A stretch of 18,819 bases of DNA from Synura sp. LO234KE (Eukaryota; Sar; Synurophyceae; Synurales; Mallomonadaceae): the NCBI GenBank assembly GCA_015143735.1, contig VKHC01000107.1, positions 1-18,819 on the forward strand. Direction: 5' to 3'. Position numbers and translations under genes: made by a program. The notes beneath the pieces are model-generated. The model was given only the letters and a program-made list of their open reading frames with translations, was not told the DNA's origin and ran no database searches. This document shows, piece after piece, positions 9,848 to 18,043 of the stretch. Each line of letters starts with the position of its first letter. Position 1 is the first letter of the stretch.

Positions 9848-10198
9848 ATGGAAATGAATAGCGCTAAAAGAAGAAGAGAGGAGAATATAAGAAGAAATAT
9901 TGAATTTCAGATAGCAGTTAAGACTTTATTACGGTACATTGGATTCTACGAAGGTACTATTTTGACGTTGAATTATCAAATGATTATAGCATCTGATAGT
10001 GAAAAAAATGATACCGCTCAACAGAAATCGTCAAAATTGTGCGAAAGAGAACATATAACCGAGAAAGAAACTGAAAAGAATAGAAAAAATAGTAAATATT
10101 TTGTTGAATCGAATCCGACCGTAGAAATAATAGCAAAAAAAATTCCAGTCTGTCTCCAGAATTCTTTTAACGACATTGACACGCGGGTTATGAGTTAA
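9848..10198 (+). CDS. Hypothetical small charged protein, 116 residues
   Basis: I do not recognise this protein. It starts at an ATG with G at +4 (MEMNSAKRRREEN) and ends TAA at 10196-10198. Three features suggest real coding: it stays open in one of the most AT-rich parts of the window, where stops are frequent in the other frames; it is strongly charged rather than Phe/Ile-dominated; and it has a basic cluster AKRRREENIRR near the N-terminus, a hydrophobic middle (VKTLLRYIGFYEGTILTL), and a Lys/Glu-rich segment EKETEKNRKN around residues 78-87. No signal peptide is visible. The basic cluster could be a nuclear-localisation signal, but that is inference. The frame is open further upstream to about 9785, including an AG acceptor-like site at 9818-9819, so it might instead be a terminal exon. 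Confidence 0.4.
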   Translation: MEMNSAKRRREENIRRNIEFQIAVKTLLRYIGFYEGTILTLNYQMIIASDSEKNDTAQQKSSKLCEREHITEKETEKNRKNSKYFVESNPTVEIIAKKIPVCLQNSFNDIDTRVMS

Positions 10199-11539
10199 TT
10201 ATCCTTTAGAAATATTGTTCTTACTGCCTCTAGTCCGTAGAAAGGCGGACAGAGTGAAATGTAACCAAAAGTGGGCAAGCTGATTAGTACAAACCGTGAA
10301 ATATCTATATCTATATGTAAATATATCGTAACGAAACCCTAGCTTTCATGTAGATGCAGCTGAAAGAAGCAGCAGTAATCATCAGCTTATTATTAGTCGT
10401 AATAAATAACTATTGGATTTTCGGTAAATCAGCTTATTATTAGCACCAAATCTATTTTACAAATTAGTTTTCGAAGTTGAGAAGCAAGTTCTTAAATAGA
10501 TTCAGTACTAGAAAAAGCTAGCTAAGAAACCAGTTGGTGGCGGAAGCCAGATGTATATATGGTTCTATAAGCATTTTATCACGCTAATCTTATCATAGAT
10601 AAGTTTCCTCACGTACAGATACCGTCTTGTTTTAAGAACTTCGTCATCAATCTGACATCAGAAACTTTACTATTATGCTTGATCAACTTTCTTTTCTTTT
10701 CGAGATTAATGTGGTGATAGAAAATCATCCATTATTGCTCGTGCAGCTGCCTTAATCTCCCAAGAAAAGATGATCTTTTCTAAGGTACTCCACCTCGCTA
10801 CGCCGTGTGTTAACCTCGATTAATCTGAATGATTCACTACTGATTTCGATGGTGTACAGAGGCACACCAATGTACTAGTCCTAGCAACACGATATATTCG
10901 GAAAAATCTCACTTGGTAGTCTTAAATATTTTCTTAGCGACTTATCACGCTAATGATCATTTTTGTACTCAGATAGCTGCTGAACTAGCAGTACGGAAAT
11001 TGACCATTCATGAAGCACGTAAGCTACTGTACCTAAGGTTATCCTCATGAAGCAGCCAAGAGTTCACTAAATTTGCATTTTGGAGAAAAATTCGTCGATT
11101 ATGAGTATGAGCCCTTTCCAATATATTGTGCTTTCATATGTTTATTTCCTCTACGAGAGAGTAAACGAAAGTAGAATGGATGTTTTTAATCGACTAGCGC
11201 GTCAAGGCGATGTTGGAATATTCGTATCGCTCACGAGGACTATGTTGTATAAGTGAGAACGATTCTAAACACCAAGATAATTCACAAATTGTGTGCTGAC
11301 GTAATGAAAAATGGATATGGATCCAAGAGACGCATAAAAATACTGTGTGTACAATAGTCATACATTCAACAAATGTAATAATTGTAATTGCAGTTATTTA
11401 GCGATGTGAATAAACAGAAGCTTATTAAAGCAACTTGAGTTCATAAAAAAAAACAATATCTCTGTACTTCGTGTTACTTCGTAGAATCGAGCGAGGCTAG
11501 ATTACCAAGCTAGAAAATCCAGAAAGGATTTACTCTTAG
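10199..11539. other. AT-rich intergenic stretch
   Basis: About 1.3 kb without a supportable gene. It contains the 16-bp direct repeat at 10381-10443 and a 13-mer TTATCACGCTAAT that occurs near 10575 and again near 10942. A run of nine A at about 11447-11455 precedes the next ORF. No RNA gene was recognised. Confidence 0.5.
10381..10443. repeat. 16-bp direct repeat, period 47 bp
   Basis: ATCAGCTTATTATTAG occurs at 10381-10396 and exactly again at 10428-10443. The intervening bases do not continue the repeat. Possibly the scar of a local duplication; no element is identifiable between the copies. Confidence 0.8.
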
Positions 11540-11869
11540 ATGATGAAAACCTCCTTCGCCCTTCCACTGCTTGTTAACAGGGGCATTCTCCCCGTTCAGT
11601 GCCTCGTGAGATATTTCTTTGTCAAAACAATAGTCTTGCAGCAACCCAAAAAGAGACCCAATTCATATGTTGGACTATCAGCTAGTAAAGCAGTCGAGCT
11701 AAGCGTACAGATGAACAGCGCTTGTTCTGATTGCTTAGCGTTGTTGAAATTCCTTTATTTGATCATCGACGCCTCGCTGGAACTTCATGAACCGGACGGA
11801 GTTCACGAGCATATCATAAAATTGCTAGTTCTTGTCACCATTTTAGTCTGCATTTCATCGGGATATTAA
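11540..11869 (+). CDS. Hypothetical 109-residue protein with a C-terminal hydrophobic segment
   Basis: I do not recognise the family. The frame begins with two consecutive ATG codons (MMKTSFALPLL) and ends TAA at 11867-11869. Seen in the sequence: a hydrophobic, basic N-terminus, a Ser/Cys-containing middle (SAKAV-like stretch followed by MNSACSDCLALL), a short acidic/His stretch (ELHEPDGVHEH), and a final hydrophobic span KLLVLVTILVCI only a few residues from the end. That last feature is the layout of a tail-anchored membrane protein, which is inference. Codon choice is more balanced than the surrounding AT-rich DNA. Frames of this length are expected a few times per window by chance, so transcription evidence is needed before trusting it. 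Confidence 0.35.
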   Translation: MMKTSFALPLLVNRGILPVQCLVRYFFVKTIVLQQPKKRPNSYVGLSASKAVELSVQMNSACSDCLALLKFLYLIIDASLELHEPDGVHEHIIKLLVLVTILVCISSGY

Positions 11870-11927
11870 GCAAGAAATATATCTTGCAAATAGGAAAGGC
11901 AACCTCTAAATTCGCCCACAATGTCAT

Positions 11928-12164
11928 TCAGGAGGTCGCTTCAGCTTGTTTCTCAGCCGCTCTCAATCGGAAGTGCATGGTGTTCAACAATAAATGAGTG
12001 ACGAGCTTTTTACTCTGCTTGAGTGTCCAATCCGAAGTTGCATACGAGTAATGCTGTAAACAATATATACCGCCTTCTAGAAATCTAAATATGATAGTCG
12101 TAAATTCCCCATATTCAGTAGCCACCTCATTTGCAGGTATCAAGTTCGGCTTTACGTTCCACAT
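11928..12164 (-). CDS. Possible small protein, 78 residues, unrecognised
   Basis: The frame begins at an ATG (MWNVKPNLIPANEVATEYGEF) and ends TGA at 11928-11930. The second half reads like an amphipathic helix with mixed charge (DWTLKQSKKLVTHLLLN, then RLRAAEKQAEATS). It lies tail-to-tail with the 11540-11869 frame, with 58 bp between their stops. No domain is recognised and the length is within chance expectation; an upstream exon on the minus strand could not be identified. Confidence 0.25.
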   Translation of the reverse strand: MWNVKPNLIPANEVATEYGEFTTIIFRFLEGGIYCLQHYSYATSDWTLKQSKKLVTHLLLNTMHFRLRAAEKQAEATS

Positions 12165-12838
12165 TCATTAAGGCATTAAAAGAAACGAAAACACATCGGT
12201 AGCAGCACCCATTGCCTTCTGTTCACTTGCGACTTGCGACCTCTAGAAAATACCCTATCTTTGAATCGAGTGTGGCTTTCGTAGAAGTTTAAAGACGCGG
12301 TTAATATATATTAGCCTACAACAAGAGGAAATATTTTGACAATAAACTCTCAAAGGTTGTGAACCCAAGCGTTGGAAAAAGTGCATCCAAAGTACGCTGT
12401 CTGGTAACATTTTTTAAACAACATCTCAAAAGTTGTCCAAAGGATCACGTTTGAGATTCCAAAGGCTTTCTTCATTGCAAAAAATCGTGACGACTTCTGT
12501 TTTCGCAGAGCCGCTCGGATAAGCAATCATGACCCAACCATCCCCATCTGATAAATCAAAAGAAACTCTTTCAAGCAAATTTATATCTGATTTTCGATTG
12601 ATAGCATATCCCTACTAAACGAAATAGATGGGAATAGATTGATTAAAATATTTTAAATATTGTACATCATATCCATAATTTTATCTTCTAAAGCACAAAT
12701 CAAGGGATCCTCGTACCCACAGCTGCGCCGACTGCAAAAAGAAATGGTATACTGACGATTCTTGAAATGGCTTTGTAACTGCTGAAGTTAATGCAATGCC
12801 ACATGAAGGGAGGGGTGGGGAGTTTTTATATCTAGTCC
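12165..12838. other. Upstream region of the lectin-like gene
   Basis: About 670 bases, AT-rich, no open frame of note. Just before the start codon lies a G-rich block GGGAGGGGTGGGG (about 12808-12820) followed by TTTTTATAT, the only obvious composition change. If a promoter element is present it is probably near here, but the TATA-like text is only about 10 nt from the ATG, which is close for a TATA box. Confidence 0.35.
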
Positions 12839-15800
12839 ATGGGGAATCAGAATTCTTTTGTAAAAGAGCTGTCAGGATCCTCGGAAGAAAAGATAAGCAA
12901 ATGCATTCATTTTGTCCAATCTTACGCCATGAATAATGCCAAACAGCGAAAGCCGAAGTCGGTAATCGAAGTTGTGTCCTATATTCGAAATTTAGTAAAT
13001 GCGTCCGAAAACATTAGTCCTAGTATTGCAGATGAATTGGGGGATGCATATGAGAAACTGAGAAGAATGGATCAGAAAATATATGCTGAATTTTCTATCA
13101 ACAGCTTTAATGAGCTTAATCTAACTAGAGTTGCTGTGACGAGTGCAATAGTCTATCGTCCAGAATATTACATCACTCCTGTAGTTGAAGATTTCTGTCA
13201 AGAAATCTGGGCTCCTCGTGCTGTCCAATGCTATTACCGGGGAACTTACTTTTTGCTTGGTGATAACACGGACCTAGGTTTACACAACGTCCGTGAGCAC
13301 GGTATCACTATAGAAGCATGGGTTCGTCCCGATAATGATAATGTATTCAAATTATTTTACGCCTCGTCGACTTCACGTGTGAACGCTTATTTCCCTGAAC
13401 TTCTCTTGTATGGACAATATGTACAAGCTACATACAACGACAAATCATTTAACGTCGACAAATCTGTTTTGGTTAACAAATGGAAGCATTACGCGCTGAC
13501 CATATCTGGAATGAATCCAAATACTTCTAAACCGTCGTCAAATTCAGCCAATAACATAAACCTCCTAAATATATATATTGATGGTGTCAAACAAACGAGG
13601 GGTGTCCCTCTACCGAATTTAGCAACAGGAATAATCGCTCTTTGCGGTGGTAGAGGAGGCGGACAGGTATGTGAAATGAGGGTTTGGGATGTGGAACGTA
13701 CCGAAGCCGATATCACGTCAACTCTATCTGTGGCGATACCTCCAGAGGCTGTCGATCAATTCCCCAACTTACGATTAAGTTGGTTGCCGTTACGAAAAGG
13801 CGGATTAATCAATCCAGAAGGTTCTGTAATGTATGATGTGTGGACAAGGAAACCTGTCGGACGAAGGCTGACATACAGACACATCTCTGAAACATCTAGT
13901 GACACTGAGGATGAAACGGGTAGAATACCAAGGTTAGTTGCATTAGATTGTCGATGGCCTTGCGCTCTCCCAAAACCGTTTGCAAACGTCCAGAATGCAC
14001 CATGGGCCACCAATTTTATCCAAGAATATTTAGAACATCGCGAAATGGCTTCGCTTCAACGAGCTTCTTGGTTGCCTCCCATACGAAGAGGGCTTGAGAA
14101 TTCTCCCTTGGAAAACTCTAGTTATCTTCTAACTCAGAAGTTGATAGCACAAAGGAAGGTTTGGCTCCCTCGCTACGTCAGCTTTCCGAGAAGGGCGATT
14201 GCAAGTCTAGGTTTGACTTTTGATGAGTTGTTTCCGTCAGAGTCTGGGACTGTGTCTGGCTCAAGAGGATTTACGATCGAGATGTGGGTCAAGCTACATG
14301 AGGTCTGTATGATCACGCGCAGCTTCAACACCATTCTTGCTTGCGGGAAGTATGTTAACTCAAATATAAGGAATTACATGGTTCTTGCGGTGAGCTGCGG
14401 AGTGTTGACGTTTATATTAGGTGACGGGCGCACTAAAAATGTTGACAATGAGGGAAATGTGTCAATGGGCATGTGGTTCCACGTTGCGATTGTGGTCACT
14501 GCTACGGACACTCACAATACTGCGGACGGTCCTGTACATGAATTCCGCCTTTACAAAGACGGCCGCCTGTTGGAACAAGGAGTCAACACAGAACTGTCGA
14601 GCGGGGCCTTCAACGTAACGGTCGGTGGCATGGCCCATGGAAACCCACTGTGCGGTTCGTTGGCTGAGCTCCGGGTCTGGAAAGAGCCCTTGTCTGAGGG
14701 GGATATAAATTCTCGAAGAGGCGTGTCGATTCCTGTCATCGACGCCTCCTACCCCACCCTCCGTCTCTCCTGGCTGCCTTTACGCCACGGTGGCCCAAAA
14801 TCGTACGCTACTTGGTGGCGGACAATCAACCAACGATTCCCAGGCCTCACTCCTGGGAAGGTTCCGTTGGATGCCGATGGAGTGCCGTTGTACACCGTTC
14901 CTGTTCACCTACTTTCCCCGAAGCCGACGCTGCTTTGGGACCTACAGAGAGGCTGTGACACGGGCGTCTTCATGGGCGGCACTGTCTTATCCGCCTCCCG
15001 GTTTCGCGGGGTTAACGGCATTTTCTCTCTTCCTCTAACTCTGCCGCCTACATGGTCCCCATACCTTCTATTCGTGATCGACGAATGGACCGACGAGTAT
15101 GATAAAGCATTCGTTCCAGAGACTCTGTGGCCCGTGACCAACCGACCGACACCCGGCGTCCCATCGAGTACAGGTCCGGGTGAGCTATGGATCCCGCGAG
15201 TGATGAAGTTCCCGTACCCAGAATACTCGTCCACGTTGCTTGGGAGTACATCCTCGTTGGGTCTGGAGAACGCCGGTGGTGGTGCTGTCGGATTCACGTT
15301 GGAATTGTGGATTCGTTACGTAAAGAAAGCTGCTCCTGTGGGATGGACCATCACTAGCCCTATGGCTCTCCAGAATATTCTTGGTAATGAGGATGCAGAC
15401 TCCAATGTCCGCTCTGGATTCCTTGGAACAGGGAAGGCGTATGCCCTGCGAATCGGTCTGGTCAACGGAAGACCATACGTCTCTGTCACAGGCGATATAA
15501 ACGGACTGAGCAGTGCTGTTGCTGTGGCCCCACTGTCGCTCCTGCCGCTTCGCTGGGCTCATATAGCGTACGTATGCTCACCACGTGGCGCGTGGAGTAT
15601 ACTTGTCAATGGACGCGTGGTGGCTGAGACAACGGCAGGTTCTTCGTACCCACTAACAGTGTCCGGATCATCAGCAGTACACGCGTTTGGATGGGCAGGT
15701 CGGTCTGAGTTGGTTAGTGAGATTTGCGAGATGCGATTGTGGAATGCAGCGTTAAAAGCTGAAGCGATCAAATCGCGACTAAACAAAAGCCTTATCTTAC

Positions 15801-16042
15801 CTTGTGACCAGCTTCATTTGTATGAGGGTTTAAGGCTAACATGGCTCCCTTTGAATAGCTACAAGGCGATATTTTACGACTTAAGGGCCAGCACTTTTGT
15901 CGGATTCTGGCACATCGCGTTGTTGTCTCGTCGACCTTACTTTTTACCGCCGGCGTTTTTACGTAGTGTAGATGAGATTCCGACACCGCATGTGTTGATG
16001 ACAGCGGCGATGCCTTCGAATGCTGTTATGCGTGGGATTTAA
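12839..16042 (+). CDS. Three-module laminin-G/concanavalin-A-like protein with N-terminal myristoylation motif
   Basis: An intronless frame of 1067 codons; an in-frame TAG lies at 12833-12835, so the ATG at 12839 is the first possible start. Three copies of a LamG_3/ConA-like beta-sandwich are visible. Each opens with a W-x-P-R strand (residues 124-127, 442-445, 784-787), has a G-[FI]-T-[IL]-E-x-W motif (GITIEAW 155, GFTIEMW 477, GFTLELW 818), a W-x-H-[VIY]-A strand (about 215, 546, 906), an [IL]-Y-x-D-G or L-V-N-G turn (about 245, 571, 921), a C-EMR-W or LAELRVW strand (about 278, 609, 962), and closes with LRL[ST]WLPL (311, 641, 998). Residues 1-110 are a separate, mostly helical region. 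MGNQNS fits the N-myristoylation consensus (Gly2, Ser6), and no signal peptide or membrane span is seen, so a cytosolic, membrane-attached location is inferred. The fold often binds sugars but also serves as a protein-interaction module, as in BEACH proteins; the ligand is unknown. The true C-terminus may lie further downstream. Confidence 0.9.
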   Translation: MGNQNSFVKELSGSSEEKISKCIHFVQSYAMNNAKQRKPKSVIEVVSYIRNLVNASENISPSIADELGDAYEKLRRMDQKIYAEFSINSFNELNLTRVAVTSAIVYRPEYYITPVVEDFCQEIWAPRAVQCYYRGTYFLLGDNTDLGLHNVREHGITIEAWVRPDNDNVFKLFYASSTSRVNAYFPELLLYGQYVQATYNDKSFNVDKSVLVNKWKHYALTISGMNPNTSKPSSNSANNINLLNIYIDGVKQTRGVPLPNLATGIIALCGGRGGGQVCEMRVWDVERTEADITSTLSVAIPPEAVDQFPNLRLSWLPLRKGGLINPEGSVMYDVWTRKPVGRRLTYRHISETSSDTEDETGRIPRLVALDCRWPCALPKPFANVQNAPWATNFIQEYLEHREMASLQRASWLPPIRRGLENSPLENSSYLLTQKLIAQRKVWLPRYVSFPRRAIASLGLTFDELFPSESGTVSGSRGFTIEMWVKLHEVCMITRSFNTILACGKYVNSNIRNYMVLAVSCGVLTFILGDGRTKNVDNEGNVSMGMWFHVAIVVTATDTHNTADGPVHEFRLYKDGRLLEQGVNTELSSGAFNVTVGGMAHGNPLCGSLAELRVWKEPLSEGDINSRRGVSIPVIDASYPTLRLSWLPLRHGGPKSYATWWRTINQRFPGLTPGKVPLDADGVPLYTVPVHLLSPKPTLLWDLQRGCDTGVFMGGTVLSASRFRGVNGIFSLPLTLPPTWSPYLLFVIDEWTDEYDKAFVPETLWPVTNRPTPGVPSSTGPGELWIPRVMKFPYPEYSSTLLGSTSSLGLENAGGGAVGFTLELWIRYVKKAAPVGWTITSPMALQNILGNEDADSNVRSGFLGTGKAYALRIGLVNGRPYVSVTGDINGLSSAVAVAPLSLLPLRWAHIAYVCSPRGAWSILVNGRVVAETTAGSSYPLTVSGSSAVHAFGWAGRSELVSEICEMRLWNAALKAEAIKSRLNKSLILPCDQLHLYEGLRLTWLPLNSYKAIFYDLRASTFVGFWHIALLSRRPYFLPPAFLRSVDEIPTPHVLMTAAMPSNAVMRGI

Positions 16043-16046
16043 TAAA
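16041..16046 (+). terminator. AATAAA overlapping the stop codon of the lectin-like frame
   Basis: The stop TAA (16040-16042) and an AATAAA hexamer (16041-16046) overlap. If used for polyadenylation it would end the transcript within a very short 3' UTR and exclude the downstream coding-looking stretch. If the proposed intron is spliced instead, both would be removed. This could be chance. Confidence 0.25.
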
Positions 16047-16071
16047 GGATGCACGATTGAGTCTCAGTCAG

Positions 16072-16539
16072 CGCGTTGTTGAACCACCTGCCAGTGGTCC
16101 CCCCGCGCAAAACGCTGGTTCAAGCGGATTACCCCCACAGCAAGTGTCCAATTATGACCAACCTCCAACCGCTTGTGTGCCTTATCGCGTTTGTAGCGAC
16201 GGTGTTGGAACGTTCAAGAATGAGCTTCGTGGTGTCGTCTCATTTCGAGCGGACTTTGAAACGCGTCTGGAATATGACGAATGGGATGTAGATAGGACTG
16301 CAGATTACAGTGGCGGTCTTAGAGATGGGAGTATGATTGTCAGACCTACAGTAGGCGAGAAGTTTACTGACATGGATGCTTATTATAAACATCACTTCGG
16401 GAACTATGATAGTCGGAAGAACGTGTATGGATACTCCGATGCAGGAGATGGAGATATTGTTGGGGTAGTCGAAGGGGATTGGGGCGGCATGGCATGGGTA
16501 GGATGGGGAGGGGATGAAGTCGACCGTTTTTTAGGTTAG
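16072..16539 (+). CDS. Probable C-terminal exon of the lectin-like gene (cryptic 3' exon)
   Basis: This stretch is open for over 150 codons to TAG at 16537-16539 but has no ATG at its start; the first in-frame ATG is about 90 codons in, and the ATG at 16049 meets a TGA after two codons. The composition is protein-like: a Pro/Gly/Ser/Gln-rich linker (VVEPPASGPPAQNAGSSGLP), a charged folded-looking part (FRADFETRLEYDEWDVDR), and a Gly/Trp/Asp-rich end (GDWGGMAWVGWGG). Removing a GT-AG intron at 15968-16071 (donor GTAGAT, acceptor GTCAG, 104 nt) joins ...PPAFLRS in frame to RVVEPPASG and would replace the last 24 residues and the stop of the 1067-residue frame. Alternative in-frame choices are 15992-16071 and 15994-16067. 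A frameshift between 15976 and 16042 would give the same fusion. The coding call is likely; the exact junction is inferred. Confidence 0.5.
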   Translation, partial: RVVEPPASGPPAQNAGSSGLPPQQVSNYDQPPTACVPYRVCSDGVGTFKNELRGVVSFRADFETRLEYDEWDVDRTADYSGGLRDGSMIVRPTVGEKFTDMDAYYKHHFGNYDSRKNVYGYSDAGDGDIVGVVEGDWGGMAWVGWGGDEVDRFLG

Positions 16540-18043
16540 GTTGGTAATGGTGGTATTTGTGGTGACGGTTGTCGCGCTCAAGCTACAGTTACATGGACTG
16601 CCTTATTAACAGAAGAAAGCCGACGTGCTTGTAATTGTTGGTACCTGTAATAGTGGTGCCGTAGTAGAGCGTTTGCAAGTGTTGAATTGAAGTTAACAAA
16701 CCAGTAGTAGGCATGAGTTGGAGATACGTCCTTTTTGATATTCAGTTACGATAAAAATTGAGAAGAAATTCAAATATCTAAATTAGAAGGAATATAAAAG
16801 TAAAGCTGGTAAGCGAAAATAATGTTTAATCTCTTTCTTGTTCGCTCAAACACTGGTTTTACGAGACAATTAATTCCATCCCACTGATAGTACTATAAGG
16901 TACAAGATCATGAGTGTAATTACCGTAAAGAAGAGGAAAATGACGAGGACGAGGTGCTGAGTAACAAGTAATATTAGGCCTCCAACAATTGCTCCTCACT
17001 ACCAAAAGTAACTCAACCCATTTCTAGTAGGAAAACTAGTCGCTGATCAAAGAAGTGGCTGGGAGCATTATATATCACAGGAATGGCAGCCTATGGTACT
17101 ACCTCCTCAGAGCAACAAGAGAAGTGGTGAAACTACAAGGCGATGAAGCAATACTAGGAATAGAGTGTCTCTATTCAGTTACTATTTACTTGACTCAACT
17201 CACTTCAACGACGAACAATACGATTTTCAGGAAGTCTCTACTCGGTCCTCACCGCCGCAAGAAGCAGGGGCGACGAGGAGAAGTGGGCGGGTAGCAAGTA
17301 CCATGGTGGTGATCACGAACGCTGCCAGGTAATTCATCACTTCCTTCCAACAGGAGAAATTGAGAATTGATTTGTTATCTTATCCCCTCTTTTCCAAGTA
17401 GGACACCGACGAGGGTGTACCACCAAGAATTAGCTTGGCGTTTCTCATCCCCCCCTTCCTACCAGCAATTTTCTCTGGTGGAGGATTTTTCGCTTACCAC
17501 TACTAAGCAATTCTAAATCCAATAGTAATTGTGTCGTATTGGGAGAGCGTGGAATCTAGTTGCCAGGAGAGTGTCCTAACTTTCAACTGTGCGACGATAT
17601 ACCGCGGTACGCGGTACCACAAAAGTCACCGCTATCATAGTAGCAGACCGCTGTATACGGTACTCGTGGTAGAGCGATTCTCTTTCGGACACCTCTATAA
17701 CGGATGTTTAATTGTTTTACCAATGTTCTTGTTTAGTCGTCGCTCCTCCTCAGGCTGATGATTTTCGGAGGGTGAAAGCTACGCAGCTTTGTCCTCGCCA
17801 AAGGTGTTCTCGCCTAGTAGTACCGCACCAACTAATTATAGCACAAGAATATCATTAATTATTTTGTATCAATCTGCGCTCCCGCGATACTCTATAAATA
17901 CGCTGCACTGAAGCGGTGCGTAGTCATTGCACCCAACGAGAGACTATAAAGATTCTATTACCGCGCTTAGCCATGACAACCATTCAAAACACACAAATCT
18001 CAGGTCACAATTAAATCCTTTGTGATAACACATAATTCACATC
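16540..18043. other. Convergent intergenic region
   Basis: About 1.5 kb between the 3' ends of the lectin-like gene (+) and the right-hand gene (-). Open frames of 75-79 codons at 17055-17294 and 17531-17758 start at GTG and read as low-complexity or unremarkable text. Small structures: the perfect palindrome TACCGCGGTA at 17600-17609 with an overlapping repeat of CGCGGTAC (17603-17610, 17610-17617), and an AAAGCT-ACGC-AGCTTT hairpin near 17776-17791. No RNA gene was recognised. Confidence 0.5.

Noticed and set aside
13489-15986. Minus-strand frames of 62-130 codons inside the lectin-like gene
   Set aside because: They are antisense shadows of the 1067-codon frame, with no ATG-supported family features of their own.
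16057-16071. A TTG start for the frame downstream of the lectin-like gene, implying a separate gene in an operon
   Set aside because: The window is eukaryotic, with spliced genes, so a TTG-initiated second cistron 14 nt after a stop is unlikely. A spliced extension explains the frame better.
17600-17617. TACCGCGGTA palindrome with overlapping CGCGGTAC repeats
   Set aside because: A 10-bp palindrome of this kind can be a protein-binding site, but it also occurs by chance in DNA this long and no gene start lies nearby.
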